Shown here: one piece after another, positions 1 through 9,307 of the stretch
Numbering within the stretch: the first letter of the stretch is position 1
Layout of the letters: every line of letters begins with the position of its first letter
NCBI RefSeq assembly: GCF_002944315.1
Contig: NZ_CP024313.1
Coordinates: 186,001 to 250,000, forward strand
Length of the DNA: 64,000 bases
Reading direction: 5' to 3'
DNA from: Rhizobium sp. NXC24
Lineage (GTDB): Bacteria > Pseudomonadota > Alphaproteobacteria > Rhizobiales > Rhizobiaceae
The notes under the pieces: generated by a model
Database searches by the model: none
Seen by the model: the letters and a program-made list of their open reading frames with translations, nothing else
Told to the model about the DNA's origin: nothing
Made by a program: the position numbers and the translations under genes

Positions 1-2
1 TG

Positions 3-86
3 CCGGACTTCGCATTAGTCAGCCGATTGTCGGACGTTTTGGCGCTGGCCGAGCTATCAAGCGAAATCATCGATGCGGTCATCTAG
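3..86 (+). pseudogene. C-terminal tail of an unidentified reading frame cut by the window edge
   Basis: An open frame enters from the left edge and stops at a TAG at 84-86. Its last residues read ...SDVLALAELSSEIIDAVI. The tail is alanine/leucine rich and faintly recalls the C-terminus of zinc-ribbon serine recombinases, but this is too short to identify. It could be a mobile-element remnant downstream of nifA. The rest of the stretch up to 313 shows nothing I can support. Confidence 0.2.
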
Positions 87-313
87 CAATTCCGTTGCTG
101 GTGAAGATTGCAGTTCAATACTGCAAGACCTATGCCAGGGACTGGGATTGTCTCACGCCGGGCGTTTTAGCGTTTCGCGTTCAATTGCATACACTTGCTT
201 CGCACGGTTTCGTTCGTTCCTGACAATCGGCACATGGGCCTCGTCGCGAATGCGACGCGCCCTTGTCATGCGGAGTGCCGAGAGTGCATTTCCGACCTGA
301 CGAACGCCATAGC

Positions 314-2059
314 TTAGAACTTTTTCACCTCGATATTGTGCCGGCGTAGAGCATAGCCGACCTGACGGGGCGTGAGGCCGAGCATACGAGCCGCTTTGGC
401 CTGAACCCATCCAACTTTCTCCATTGCCTCGATCAGCCGGTCCCGCTCTGTGAGGCGCGGTGATAGGGCTAGGCAAGCCGGACCATTGGGATCGCAGGCC
501 TTGAAGCGAGTTACCTCGGGATGCGAGACGCTGTCTGGTTGGGTAGAGAGCGGTGGTACTGCCGGCGTTGTTCCACCCCGAGTGAGCTCACCAATAGGCT
601 TACCCTCGCCGCCGCCGTCGCCCTTCCAAAGACGCGCCGATAGACATTGGCTGTTCTGGCACGCAAAATCCGAGGGAACGATCGTTTTTGAGCGCGCCAA
701 AGTCGCGGTCCTCCGCACGCAATTTTCCAGCTCGCGCACGTTCCCAGGAAAATAGCATTGCGAAATCAGGTCTAGTGCCGGCGCCGTGAAGGCGAGCTCG
801 CGATTGTTCTCCCGGTTGAAGCGGTCGAGAAAAACTTTTGAAAGGCGCGAAATGTCTCCGGGCCGCTCTCTGAGTGGTGGCAAGACGATCGGCACGACAT
901 TGATGCGATAGTAAAGGTCGGCCCTGAACTCGCCACTTGCGACCGCCGCCTCGAGGTCCTTGTTGGTTGCGCATATGAGCCTGATGTCGACTTTGAGGGT
1001 CTTAGTTCCGCCGACCCGCTCCAGCTCGCCTTCCTGCAGCACGCGCAAAAGCTTGGCTTGAAAGGCAGGCGAGATTTCGCCGATTTCATCAAGGAGCAGT
1101 GTTCCACCATTCGCCAATTCGAAACGCCCCGCGCGCTGCGAGACAGCCCCGGTGAAAGCGCCCTTTTCATGTCCGAAGAGTTCCGATTCCAGGACACCTT
1201 CAGGCAGTGCGGCGCAGTTTAGTTTGACAAAAGACTTCTTGCGGCGAGGGGAAAGCTCATGAATGGCCTGTGCGAAAAATTCCTTGCCAGTGCCGCTTTC
1301 ACCGCGCAGAAGCACTGTGGTATTCGTCATCGCCACGGCAGAGACGATTTCTAACACCTGCCTGACTGCGGGGCTTTCTCCGACGATCCAGTCGACTTTG
1401 GCTCTTGAATTTTGGCTCAGATCATTGCGTCCGCCTTCCGCGGATTTCCGGTGCAGCTGGATGATTTGGGGACCCGACGTGCTCAGGGCTCGGTGGAACG
1501 CGATCGTCTGGCCGACGAGATCGGCGACCATGGTAAGGAAGCGAATATCCTCGTTATGACGCAGCTCAGTGGCGCTGTCCTTGAAGCGGTCGATCCATAA
1601 CGTTCCGACCAGTTTGTGCGCAGCCCTTAAGGGAACCCCGATAAATGTAATGGGGATCGTGTCGCTGCTCAAAGACGGTTGAGGATCAGCCTGAAATAGC
1701 TCGGACTTACTGGTCTCCCTTATCACCAGTGGCTGTCCGGTCGTCACGATCTGATCCATTGCAGCCGGTGGGATGATGTGTCGAGCGCCCGATTGGCGAG
1801 GATCGGTTACTCCGGCCGACGCGGTAATTTCCGGCTCCCCTTCGCTCGCCAGTACAACGATTGCTCCATGACGCATTCGCAAAAAAGTGGGGAGGATATT
1901 GGCGACCTTGACAAGCGTGATCTCCAGCGGGGCAGCGGCCGTCAGGAGCTTCGATATTTCGTAGATCCCGCTGCAGGAGATTCCGATTTCAGGCGTTTTG
2001 CTGGATTGTTCGCGCAACGGTCCAACTTTATCGACGCAATCGCGTAGGATGCGGGTCAT
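314..2059 (-). CDS. nifA: NifA, sigma-54-dependent activator of nitrogen fixation genes
   Basis: NifA is the enhancer-binding protein that activates nif/fix promoters with RpoN. Starting at the ATG at 2059 gives 581 residues; a Shine-Dalgarno AGGTGG lies just upstream, so I prefer it to the in-frame GTG at 2071. Order of domains: N-terminal GAF (about 30-180), AAA+ sigma-54 interaction domain (about 220-445) with Walker A GESGTGKE and the GAFTGA loop, an interdomain linker, and a C-terminal Fis-type helix-turn-helix (QAKAARMLGLTPRQVGYAL). The linker carries CQNSQC, the C-X4-C motif that in rhizobial NifA proteins accompanies oxygen sensitivity (family knowledge). It lies about 180 bp behind fixX and is probably co-transcribed with fixABCX, giving autoactivation through the fixA promoter. 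No convincing -24/-12 element is visible immediately upstream. Confidence 0.97.
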   Translation of the reverse strand: MTRILRDCVDKVGPLREQSSKTPEIGISCSGIYEISKLLTAAAPLEITLVKVANILPTFLRMRHGAIVVLASEGEPEITASAGVTDPRQSGARHIIPPAAMDQIVTTGQPLVIRETSKSELFQADPQPSLSSDTIPITFIGVPLRAAHKLVGTLWIDRFKDSATELRHNEDIRFLTMVADLVGQTIAFHRALSTSGPQIIQLHRKSAEGGRNDLSQNSRAKVDWIVGESPAVRQVLEIVSAVAMTNTTVLLRGESGTGKEFFAQAIHELSPRRKKSFVKLNCAALPEGVLESELFGHEKGAFTGAVSQRAGRFELANGGTLLLDEIGEISPAFQAKLLRVLQEGELERVGGTKTLKVDIRLICATNKDLEAAVASGEFRADLYYRINVVPIVLPPLRERPGDISRLSKVFLDRFNRENNRELAFTAPALDLISQCYFPGNVRELENCVRRTATLARSKTIVPSDFACQNSQCLSARLWKGDGGGEGKPIGELTRGGTTPAVPPLSTQPDSVSHPEVTRFKACDPNGPACLALSPRLTERDRLIEAMEKVGWVQAKAARMLGLTPRQVGYALRRHNIEVKKF

Positions 2060-2237
2060 TTTCAACACCACCTAGCTGTGTAGAATGCCCCCATTCCAAC
2101 CACTGTTTGTGCTTATTTGTATAAGTAGAAACTCTAATGTTAGTTTCTGAAATTGCAAGCTGGTTCCAGGCAAAATCGATGCAGCGCCTGGCTGTGACGA
2201 AATAATGTGTTTTTGAGAAGTTTAGTAATAAAGTTGT

Positions 2238-2537
2238 TCACCCGAACTTAAAGAGAACCCCAAAGCCGCCTCGCGGATAGTTCCACATGACCTCGCCACT
2301 TGCCTCACATAGCACCCTGCATGTGCCGCACTCCATGCAGCCGTCGGCGGCAATCTCTACTTGGCCTTTGTCATTCAGCTCATAGCATTTTGCGGGGCAG
2401 ATGCGTGTCAGCGCCAAAAGGTTTGCACTCGGATGCTCGTGCGGCCGCACCTTGATGTGAGGACGTCCCGGATCGACCAGATAGCGATTCTGGAAAAGCT
2501 TGTCCTCAACACGCAACTTCGTCACTGCAACCGTCAT
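2238..2537 (-). CDS. fixX: FixX, ferredoxin-like protein of the FixABCX electron bifurcation complex
   Basis: FixX is the small ferredoxin-like subunit that accepts electrons in the FixABCX complex feeding low-potential electrons toward nitrogenase. The 99-residue product has the usual family length and ends in the cluster region [10 protein letters not shown]...[11 protein letters not shown], i.e. cysteines for a [4Fe-4S] cluster. It lies 12 bp downstream of fixC in the same direction, the last fix gene before nifA. Confidence 0.95.
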   Translation of the reverse strand: MTVAVTKLRVEDKLFQNRYLVDPGRPHIKVRPHEHPSANLLALTRICPAKCYELNDKGQVEIAADGCMECGTCRVLCEASGEVMWNYPRGGFGVLFKFG

Positions 2538-2549
2538 TCTATTTCTCCT

Positions 2550-3854
2550 TCAACGCCAAGCCAATGCCAGACGCACCGCGTCGCTGACCAGCCCCCAGCG
2601 CGAGCGTGCCTTTATGAAAGCTGCCGTCGTCGCCTTTTCATTTTCGATCTTCGGCGTACCATCGACACGCATGAAATTTTTTGAAGCCTCAGACATCAAC
2701 TTCGGGTATGTCATGAAGAAATTGCGGGAATTGGTATGAAGTAGGGCCGGCATATCCTTGTATTTCTTAAGATCTTTAATGACAAAGGAATCGTCCAGCA
2801 TCGTCTTGTAGAGTGCAAGGTTCCTTTTGGTCATTCGACCTCCGCAGCTCTTGACCTCGAAAATAGCCTCCCCGGCGATGCGACCTGACGTCATGGCAAG
2901 ATTGGAACCCTCGCGGTGAACGGCATTGTTGAGCTGTGCCGCGTCGCCGACAACGACCCAACCATCGCCGAAGAGCGGAGGAATTGCCTTGAACCCACCT
3001 TCGGGAATGAGATGAGCTGCATATTCCTTGACTTCTGAATCCGCGATTAGATGTTTGATCGACGGATGGTTCTTGAACGCTTCGAGCAACTCGTAAGGAC
3101 TTTCACACGTTGCGGCGAAGTCGGAAACGAGGCAACCGATGCCAAGAGAGATCGACTCCTTATTGGTATAAAGGAAGGCGAGTCCGGCCATGCCGCGGGA
3201 GATGGTGCCGGCCGCCTCGATCACACAGCCTTCGTTGCCATGAAGACCGAAGCGCTGATCGATCACGTCTTCTGGCAAAAAATGTATTTCTTTGACAGCG
3301 AGTGCCACGCTCTCCGATGTCGGCGTCTGACGCAAGCCGGCCCGTGCGCCGAGCAGCCCATTGGCGCCTTCCGCAAGAACGACCGTGTCCGCAAGTATGA
3401 CATCGCCGGTACGGTCAGTGCGCACGCCGATCACCTTGCCGCCTTCCTTGGCAAGTTCCGTCGCCGTCGTCTCGCAAAGGACTGTTGCTCCCGCCTCGCG
3501 CACCTTACGCGAAAACCAACGGTCGAACTGAGCGCGAATGATCGTGTACCGCTCGGGCGTCGACTCGTTGAAGTCATCCGATCGGTATTGGATGCCAACG
3601 TGGGATGTATCATCCATCATCCAGAAGCGCTGCTCGACGAGATGCCGCTCAAGGGGCGCATCGTCTCGAAAATTCGGGATGATTTCCTCCAGCATGTTCG
3701 CGTACATAATTGCGCCCTGGACGTTCTTGGAGCCTGGATACTCGCCACGCTCCAATTGCAGGACTTTCAAGCCACGGCTCGCCATGGTGTAAGCAGCCGC
3801 ATTGCCGGCCATGCCGGCGCCAATCACGATGGCGTCAAACTTTTCCCCACTCAT
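2550..3854 (-). CDS. fixC: FixC, flavoprotein of the FixABCX complex (ETF-quinone oxidoreductase-like)
   Basis: FixC is the FAD-containing, ETF:ubiquinone-oxidoreductase-like subunit of the electron-bifurcating FixABCX complex. The 434-residue protein opens with the dinucleotide-binding fold [20 protein letters not shown] followed by [10 protein letters not shown], and has the second FAD motif [19 protein letters not shown] near residue 300. Length is normal for the family. It is 12 bp from fixB and 12 bp from fixX, so these genes form one tight operon. Confidence 0.96.
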   Translation of the reverse strand: MSGEKFDAIVIGAGMAGNAAAYTMASRGLKVLQLERGEYPGSKNVQGAIMYANMLEEIIPNFRDDAPLERHLVEQRFWMMDDTSHVGIQYRSDDFNESTPERYTIIRAQFDRWFSRKVREAGATVLCETTATELAKEGGKVIGVRTDRTGDVILADTVVLAEGANGLLGARAGLRQTPTSESVALAVKEIHFLPEDVIDQRFGLHGNEGCVIEAAGTISRGMAGLAFLYTNKESISLGIGCLVSDFAATCESPYELLEAFKNHPSIKHLIADSEVKEYAAHLIPEGGFKAIPPLFGDGWVVVGDAAQLNNAVHREGSNLAMTSGRIAGEAIFEVKSCGGRMTKRNLALYKTMLDDSFVIKDLKKYKDMPALLHTNSRNFFMTYPKLMSEASKNFMRVDGTPKIENEKATTAAFIKARSRWGLVSDAVRLALAWR

Positions 3855-3866
3855 AACCCGTGTCCC

Positions 3867-4979
3867 CTAGTTCGCAAGCTTATCGCGACTGTGCGGCGAC
3901 AGCCGTTGGGTGAAAACATCAGTGAGGGCCGGCAAGAAGCGGATCGCATCCGTTACGACGCCAAGGTGGGCGAACTCGAAAATCGGCGCGTTCGGATCGG
4001 TGTTGATCGCCACGATGAGATCAGCGCCCCCGACGCCAACCCGGTGCTGAATGGCGCCGGAAATCCCGGCCGCTATATAGAGCTTCGGCCGGATAGTCTT
4101 ACCGGTTTGCCCGATCTGCCGATCAGCCGGCATCCATCCTTTCTGGACCAGCGGCCGGGAACAGCCGTATTCGGCTCCAATTACCCGCGCAAGATTCTTC
4201 ACCAGCTTCAGGTTCTCCGATGTTCCAAGACCGAGTCCGCCGCCCACCACCACATCGGCATAGGCAAGATTGGAATTTGACGATCGCACGTCGGAAAGGA
4301 ACCCGAGGACTTTGGTGACGATCTCCTCCTCGAGCATCGGGACCCCATGCTGAATGACGCAGCCGATAGGCTTGTTCATGCGCCGCGGCATCGCCATGAC
4401 CCTCGGCCGCACTGTCGCCATCTGCGGTCTGCAGTTGAGCGTGTAAATTGTGCATAATAGAGAGCCGCCGAAAGTCGGCCGCGTTGCGGCAAGCGAACCG
4501 TCCGCATCAACGTCGAGTTCGGTGCAGTCCGCGGTGAGCCCCGTCAACAAGGTCGTCGCCACCGAACCGGCAAGGTCGCGACCAAGCGTCGTCGCACCCA
4601 ATAGCAGGATCTCGGGTTTGTAAGTGGCAACCAGGTTTGTCAGAGCTTTGGTGAACGGCTCGTTCCTATAGTCTTCGAGCAGGGGGTTCTCCACCAGATA
4701 CGCAACGTCGGCGCCATAGGCAAACGCCTCTGCAATGGCCTGCTGCGTGGCGTCGCCCGGAGGTCCGAGCACGACACCTGCGAGTTTGACGCCAAGCTTG
4801 TCCGCCAGCTTGCGGCCTTCTCCTAGAAGTTCGAAGGAGACGGGATGGACATTTTCGCGCTCCACTTCGATGAAGACCCAAACATGGCGGTAGTCCTTGA
4901 AATGCTCGGGCAGTTCTTTCTTCGTACCCGCGCGGCCGACGGCTGGGGGCGGTGTCTCTTGATTTGCGGTCAACGTCAT
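3867..4979 (-). CDS. fixB: FixB, ETF alpha-like subunit
   Basis: FixB is the electron-transfer-flavoprotein alpha-like subunit; with FixA it binds FAD and performs bifurcation from NADH. The 370-residue protein carries the ETF-alpha FAD signature in its last third ([20 protein letters not shown], then [16 protein letters not shown] and [18 protein letters not shown]). The N-terminal extension before [19 protein letters not shown] is typical of FixB rather than housekeeping EtfA. It sits 12 bp after fixA. Confidence 0.97.
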   Translation of the reverse strand: MTLTANQETPPPAVGRAGTKKELPEHFKDYRHVWVFIEVERENVHPVSFELLGEGRKLADKLGVKLAGVVLGPPGDATQQAIAEAFAYGADVAYLVENPLLEDYRNEPFTKALTNLVATYKPEILLLGATTLGRDLAGSVATTLLTGLTADCTELDVDADGSLAATRPTFGGSLLCTIYTLNCRPQMATVRPRVMAMPRRMNKPIGCVIQHGVPMLEEEIVTKVLGFLSDVRSSNSNLAYADVVVGGGLGLGTSENLKLVKNLARVIGAEYGCSRPLVQKGWMPADRQIGQTGKTIRPKLYIAAGISGAIQHRVGVGGADLIVAINTDPNAPIFEFAHLGVVTDAIRFLPALTDVFTQRLSPHSRDKLAN

Positions 4980-4991
4980 GGCTCCTTGCCG

Positions 4992-5843
4992 TTATGCGCT
5001 GGCGTCGAAGGCGAGTTCGTGTTCGAGCGCCGGCTGGCGGGCGAAGATTTCGACAACCAACTCATCAGCAAGATCGCCGAGCGCCTTATCGGTGGTGGTG
5101 ATTTGCTCTGCCTTTTCCGTCCTTGCTGTCGGGGCAAAGACCCGTTTGACGACCGTCGGCGAACCACGCAGTCCACACTTGCTGAGGTCCTCGATGCCGG
5201 CGTCGGCCGCGCTCCATTTTACGATCTGACTGCGTGCCGCACGTAGCGCGTCATCGAGCGAGCCGCGGCGGATTTCGTTGGTGCCTTCCAGCATAGTGAT
5301 GAGGCAGGGAAGCCTGCCATGCAGCATCTGGGTACCCCCTTCCGAACGGCGGTCGACCTTAATTTCGCGCGCGTCAAGATCGAGGGAGCAAATCTTCGAA
5401 ACGTAAGTGAGTTGCAGGAGGTCGAGGCGCTTGGCGATGCCCGGCCCGACCTGGGCAGTGTCGCCGTCGATCGTCTGCTTGCCCGTGAAGACGATGTCGG
5501 GGGCGCCGAAGATCTCGCCGATTTTTACGATCGCCTGTGAAAGAGCAAAAGAAGTCGCCAGGGTATCTGATCCGGCAAAATAGCGGTCGGTCAACAACAC
5601 CGCCCGATCCGCACCATAAGTGAGCGCCTTGCGCAACGAATCCTCTGCCATGGGCGGGCCCATCGTAAGCGCGGTAACCTCGCCGCCATGGACGTCACGC
5701 AACCGGAGTGCTTCTTCAAGGGCAAATAGGTCGTAAGGATTTATGATTGTTGGCACACCCTGGCGCATGATCGTGTTCGTTACAGGATGGACGCGAATCT
5801 GTGCAGAGTCCGGCACCTGCTTGATACAGACTACGACGTGCAT
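4992..5843 (-). CDS. fixA: FixA, ETF beta-like subunit
   Basis: FixA is the electron-transfer-flavoprotein beta-like partner of FixB. The 283-residue protein starts MHVVVCIKQVPDSAQIRVHP and contains the ETF-beta core INPYDLFALEEALRLRD, TGKQTIDGDTAQVGPGIAKRL and LPCLITMLEGTNEIRRGSL. It is the first gene of fixABCX(-nifA). A -24/-12 element lies 54 bp upstream of its start, with a NifA-type site about 75 bp further up. Confidence 0.97.
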   Translation of the reverse strand: MHVVVCIKQVPDSAQIRVHPVTNTIMRQGVPTIINPYDLFALEEALRLRDVHGGEVTALTMGPPMAEDSLRKALTYGADRAVLLTDRYFAGSDTLATSFALSQAIVKIGEIFGAPDIVFTGKQTIDGDTAQVGPGIAKRLDLLQLTYVSKICSLDLDAREIKVDRRSEGGTQMLHGRLPCLITMLEGTNEIRRGSLDDALRAARSQIVKWSAADAGIEDLSKCGLRGSPTVVKRVFAPTARTEKAEQITTTDKALGDLADELVVEIFARQPALEHELAFDASA

Positions 5844-5896
5844 GTGGTCTCCTAGCTGCTGTTCGAATGGCGGGTTTGGCGCTTCGTGTCCTCTAA

Positions 5897-5912
5897 AGCA
5901 CTATCTGTGCCA
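5897..5912 (-). promoter_or_regulatory. sigma-54 (-24/-12) promoter of fixABCX
   Basis: On the minus strand the sequence reads TGGCACAGATAGTGCT: TGGCAC, five bases, GTGCT, with exactly 10 bp between GG and GC as sigma-54 holoenzyme requires. It is correctly oriented for fixA (start 5843). Confidence 0.75.
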
Positions 5913-5983
5913 ATCCTTTCGAATGTCGCATCCCTTTGACAGATCAACGGTTTCCTCTGAGGTGTTGGCGCTGGAAATGCCAT

Positions 5984-5999
5984 TGTCGGCTTCTCGACA
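5984..5999. promoter_or_regulatory. NifA upstream activator sequence for fixABCX
   Basis: Perfect TGT-N10-ACA (TGTCGGCTTCTCGACA) about 73 bp upstream of the fixA -24 box, a normal enhancer distance. The motif alone is common by chance; the pairing with a -24/-12 box is what supports it. Confidence 0.75.
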
Positions 6000-6025
6000 T
6001 CGTTCAAGCCGGAACCATGTCGTAT

Positions 6026-6409
6026 TTACTCCCTGCCGAAACGCTTCAAGATGGAATCGAACGGCACGAAGGTGTGACCCGGTTGGGCAGGCTTGGCCGG
6101 ATTGTGATCTTTGAGCACTTTGAAGACCCGGTGCGAAAGTGGCGAAGACGTCGCAAAATCTTCGTAGGCTCGTTCAAGGATGGCGCGTGCCCTGGCAGCA
6201 ATCACCTGTTCCGGGAGATCGGAGAAATCCTCTTCGGCGAGGTATTGTCCCATCCGCTTCATGATGTGAAGGCGCGAGACGTCAAGCACCTTCGGATCAT
6301 AGGCGACGTCAAGCAGCGCGAAAAACTCCTCCGCGGCCGACAGATTTTTCAGCCGCGCGAGGATTTGGGCCGTATCGCTGGTTCGGCTTGCGTTGCAAAA
6401 ACTGTTCAT
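6026..6409 (-). CDS. nifW: NifW, nitrogenase-stabilizing/protective protein
   Basis: NifW interacts with the MoFe protein and helps protect or mature it (family knowledge). The ATG at 6409 is preceded by GGGAGAAT, giving 127 residues, normal for NifW. The protein shows the family pattern LKNLSAAEEFFALLDVAYDP near the N-terminus and HRVFKVLKDHNP toward the C-terminus, ending in a conserved VPFDSIL segment. A longer in-frame extension upstream is not supported. It lies between nifS and fixA, all on the minus strand, and its 3' end is close to the fixA enhancer. Confidence 0.9.
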   Translation of the reverse strand: MNSFCNASRTSDTAQILARLKNLSAAEEFFALLDVAYDPKVLDVSRLHIMKRMGQYLAEEDFSDLPEQVIAARARAILERAYEDFATSSPLSHRVFKVLKDHNPAKPAQPGHTFVPFDSILKRFGRE

Positions 6410-6614
6410 AACATTCTCCCTGTTGGAACGATGCTCTGTGGGCTCCGGTGCGATGATCCGGTGTCGCAAAAACCCCGCAGGAAAAGTCCTCGCTCTTATG
6501 GCTGCAATTGGCTTGAAACGTCCGAGCTTTTCTGTGTCGCGACGGCGACGAACATTGCCTGGTTCCGCCAAGCCAAACCTGGTCCTCAGAACGCGAACCG
6601 CTTCATGAGGGGTT

Positions 6615-7829
6615 TCAGTCCGTCTCCGGAGGCTTCATAAAAGCCAAAGGTCTTCGGCGCTTTGCCGGCGTCTGTCTAAACGAAGAACCATCTCGCAAAC
6701 TGCCGACGATTCCGGGTAAGACATCGAGCACGCGATCTATATCCTCCTCGCAATTATCACGCGACAGGGAGAAGCGAATGACCCCGTGGCTCGAGATATC
6801 GGGAATGTTCATCGCCGTCAGGACATGGCTCGGCTGCGGCGCGTCAGAAGTGCAAGCCGAGCCAGAAGAACAGGCGATGCCATAGCGGTCGAGGAGAAGC
6901 AGTAAGCCATCACCGTCGACTTGGTCGAAGGCGATGTTGGAGGTATTCGGCAACCGCTTTTGCCGATCGCCGGTGACGAGCGCATCTGGGATGCGCTGAA
7001 GAAGCCCTTTTTCCAGGCGATCTCGCAGCGATCTTACTCGTCCGTTCTCTTCTTTCATGAAGCTTAAGGCAAGTTCAGCGGCCTTGCCGAGCCCGACGAT
7101 CCCGGCCGTATTTTCCGTGCCAGCGCGGCGATCGCGCTCCTGATGTCCCCCTTTGATCATCGGATCGAAGCGTACGCCGCGCTTCACCCAAAGCGCACCA
7201 ATCCCTTTGGGTCCATGCAACTTGTGGCCTGAGAGCGACAGCATGTCGATCGCACTCGATTTCAGGTTCATCGGAAGCTTGCCAACCGCCTGCACAGCAT
7301 CTGTATGGAAAAAAGCGCCAACTTCCTTGGCCAACTTAGCAAGGTCAGCTACAGGAAAAATCGTGCCGGTTTCATTGTTCGCCCACATGATCGAGACGAG
7401 TGCAACATGTGGGGTGAGGGCCGCCCGGTATGTGCGAAGGTCAAGGCGACCATGCCTATCGACTGGAATCCTGTGCACCTTTATGCCACGCGTCTTCTCA
7501 AGGTGCGCGCAGAGCGTCAGCACTGCCGGATGCTCGACTGCGGACGTCACGATCTGTGTGCGATCGGGCATGATCTCGAGCGCCGACAGGATCGCTGCAT
7601 TATCGCTTTCTGTTCCGCCAGAGGTAAAGACGAGCTCATGCTCGAACTCCGCACCGATCAAAGCTTGCAATTGTTTGCGCGCGGTGATTATCGCCGCACT
7701 TGCCGAGGCGCCAAAACTGTGACTGGACGAAGGATTGGCAAATTGATCCGTAAAGAACGGCAACATCGCTTGTACGACTTCAGGATCGACTCGCGTCGTT
7801 GCATTGTTGTCGAGATAGACAGATCTCAT
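6615..7829 (-). CDS. nifS: NifS, cysteine desulfurase
   Basis: NifS is a PLP-dependent cysteine desulfurase that supplies sulfur for nitrogenase Fe-S clusters. The 404-residue protein begins MRSVYLDNNATTRVDP, the hallmark of the NifS/IscS family, and contains the PLP lysine in SLSGHKLHGPKGIG and the catalytic cysteine in CSSGSACTSDAPQPSHVL. The order iscN-nifU-nifS is known from rhizobia; here the nifU position holds only a decayed reading frame, so the scaffold partner of this NifS must come from elsewhere. Confidence 0.96.
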   Translation of the reverse strand: MRSVYLDNNATTRVDPEVVQAMLPFFTDQFANPSSSHSFGASASAAIITARKQLQALIGAEFEHELVFTSGGTESDNAAILSALEIMPDRTQIVTSAVEHPAVLTLCAHLEKTRGIKVHRIPVDRHGRLDLRTYRAALTPHVALVSIMWANNETGTIFPVADLAKLAKEVGAFFHTDAVQAVGKLPMNLKSSAIDMLSLSGHKLHGPKGIGALWVKRGVRFDPMIKGGHQERDRRAGTENTAGIVGLGKAAELALSFMKEENGRVRSLRDRLEKGLLQRIPDALVTGDRQKRLPNTSNIAFDQVDGDGLLLLLDRYGIACSSGSACTSDAPQPSHVLTAMNIPDISSHGVIRFSLSRDNCEEDIDRVLDVLPGIVGSLRDGSSFRQTPAKRRRPLAFMKPPETD

Positions 7830-7992
7830 GGAAGCGATCCTCAGTCGGGTAAGAACAATCGCCGGAGCATTCGATTGGTCGCATTCGCTGCAGCGACGTT
7901 ATCTGGCGTTTTCAGGTTCCAATGGGAATGTTTCAGGCGAGCCCCAAGCATCCTCGGTCCTTGGCGACATTCCGCCGAAAATTCCCGGTCGG

Positions 7993-8489
7993 TTACAAAG
8001 ATATTTCCTCGATCTCGAGTACGCTGCCTTCCTTTGAGACTGCCGACAAACTCGTCTCTGACCGAATGAGGCTTTCAACGAACCGCACCGCAGGGACCGC
8101 ACCAATCGCTTCTTCGACAGCTTTGATGCATGTGACCGAATCCCGCGGCTTTGCGCTACACATCGCGCAAGCGGTGACGGCGAGGTGGACGGCGGCCGAT
8201 CGACACCATGCGTTAAGTCGCAATTGATGATCCGGGGGGCTTCCTGGGCGCTCTTGCCGACAACATATTCGATCAACTCAGACGAGCAGGCGATCGCAAA
8301 ACGGCTTCGGAGCGTCTGAAGTATTGCGGCACTGATCGCTTCCAGCGGCCGATCGAATCCCATCATCAATTCAATTGCATCCAGAGATGCGAGCGCGCCG
8401 ACCTTGCTTCCAGTATTGGCTGTTTGCAGAATGCGGGCGCCCTTGTGATTGCTAGATGATCTCTTAAACTTGCCGCGATACTTGCGCAT
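7993..8489 (-). pseudogene. nifU: decayed nifU (Fe-S scaffold), frameshifted and missing cluster cysteines
   Basis: Between iscN and nifS, where nifU normally stands, the minus strand encodes MRKYRGKFKRSSSN at 8489, matching the start of NifU (M-x-Y-S-x-K-V-K-x-H-F-x-N-P). It continues with VGALASLDAIELMM where NifU has VGSLACGDALRL, then FAIACSSELIEYVVGKSAQEA like the NifU AIASSSALTEMVKGKT region. Two cysteine positions that bind the transient cluster are therefore lost. After about residue 92 the similarity stops, and the neighbouring frame (8223-7993) continues with an unrelated-looking, coherent 76-residue tail. I read this as a frameshifted pseudogene; a sequencing error could explain the frame change but not the missing cysteines. 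Confidence 0.6.
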
Positions 8490-8514
8490 GACGTTTCACA
8501 CCAATCCGGGATGA

Positions 8515-8835
8515 TCAGGCAAAGGACTTCCCACAAGCGCACATCTCTGCCGCGTTGGGATTGTCGAAGACAAAGCCCGAGGACTCCAGCCGTGTAACGA
8601 AGTCCACCGTCATGCCGTTGACGTGTGGTTGCGAGCCTAGGTCCACGAAAAGTGTAATTCCGCCTGTTTCGATGATCGCATCGCCCTCGCGTGGGCCGCT
8701 CTCCGGTCCCATCATGTATTTGAGCCCGGCGCAGCCGCCGGTCTCGACCGCGATGCGCAGGCCCTCGGCCGGCTCGTCCGCTCGGCTGAGCGCGATCTTC
8801 ACGGCGGCGACGGCGTTCTCTGTGAGCGTGATCAT
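8515..8835 (-). CDS. iscN: IscN / A-type Fe-S cluster carrier
   Basis: A-type carriers bind and deliver Fe-S clusters. Starting at the ATG at 8835 (AGAAG upstream) gives 106 residues. The protein has the family's three cysteines: one in ETGGCAGLKYMM and two in the C-terminal CACGKSFA, preceded by FDNPNA. The gene heads the iscN-nifU-nifS arrangement known from Rhizobium, where iscN is NifA-dependent (established knowledge). A -24/-12 box lies 44 bp upstream. Confidence 0.9.
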   Translation of the reverse strand: MITLTENAVAAVKIALSRADEPAEGLRIAVETGGCAGLKYMMGPESGPREGDAIIETGGITLFVDLGSQPHVNGMTVDFVTRLESSGFVFDNPNAAEMCACGKSFA

Positions 8836-8878
8836 AAATATGCTTCTCATTGGTCGTCGGTAAATTTGCAGACGACCT

Positions 8879-8894
8879 TGCATGTGCCGTGCCA
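8879..8894 (-). promoter_or_regulatory. sigma-54 promoter of iscN-nifS
   Basis: Minus strand reads TGGCACGGCACATGCA: TGGCAC, five bases, ATGCA, with 10 bp between GG and GC. It points toward iscN. The nearest TGT-N10-ACA is at 9121-9136, over 200 bp away and better placed for nifQ. Confidence 0.65.
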
Positions 8895-9120
8895 AAGAGA
8901 AAAACATTGAGGAGCCGTCGGATCTTCTGCTGGCAATATGCGCATGTCCGACGTCACTCAACGTCCAACATAAAAAAGGGCAGTCGCCTGAGAATTTGAG
9001 GGCGCCCGCCAAGGCATCACTGCGCCATTTTCATGCCCGCTGCCGTCAGCGTAGCTGGGAAAAAGTTTATAGCAGGCGCACCGGGGAAAGGCCTTAGGTG
9101 CCAACAACGACTGTCTGTTT

Positions 9121-9136
9121 TGTCGATTAGCCGACA
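9121..9136. promoter_or_regulatory. NifA upstream activator sequence (nifQ, perhaps also iscN)
   Basis: TGTCGATTAGCCGACA is a perfect TGT-N10-ACA inverted repeat, 90 bp upstream of the nifQ -24 box. It lies between the divergent iscN and nifQ promoters and could serve both. Confidence 0.7.
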
Positions 9137-9224
9137 TTGTGTGTTGGCCGATCTCTATTTGCACGCTCATCACATTGTTTGAGAAACCCTCGAAGAGTTG
9201 TGGCGACGCTGTTTATCACCAAGC

Positions 9225-9240
9225 TGGCATAATTTTTGAA
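9225..9240 (+). promoter_or_regulatory. sigma-54-type promoter of nifQ (variant -12 box)
   Basis: TGGCATAATTTTTGAA has TGGCAT, five bases and TTGAA, with the 10-bp GG-to-GA spacing. The -12 GC is replaced by GA, a variant also present at nifH in this window. Confidence 0.55.
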
Positions 9241-9307
9241 GCTTCCTCGTCGTGGCCGCTATAGCTGCAGGCGACCTTGATCAATGAAACTAAGGAGCAA
9301 AAGCGCC

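Noticed and set aside
2146..2164. Leftward TGGAACCAGCTTGCA as a separate nifA promoter
   Set aside because: GG-to-GC spacing is 9 bp and no NifA site accompanies it; nifA is more simply read from the fixA promoter.
3051..4280. A 409-codon plus-strand frame opposite fixC/fixB
   Set aside because: It is antisense to strongly conserved fix genes and has no recognisable domain.
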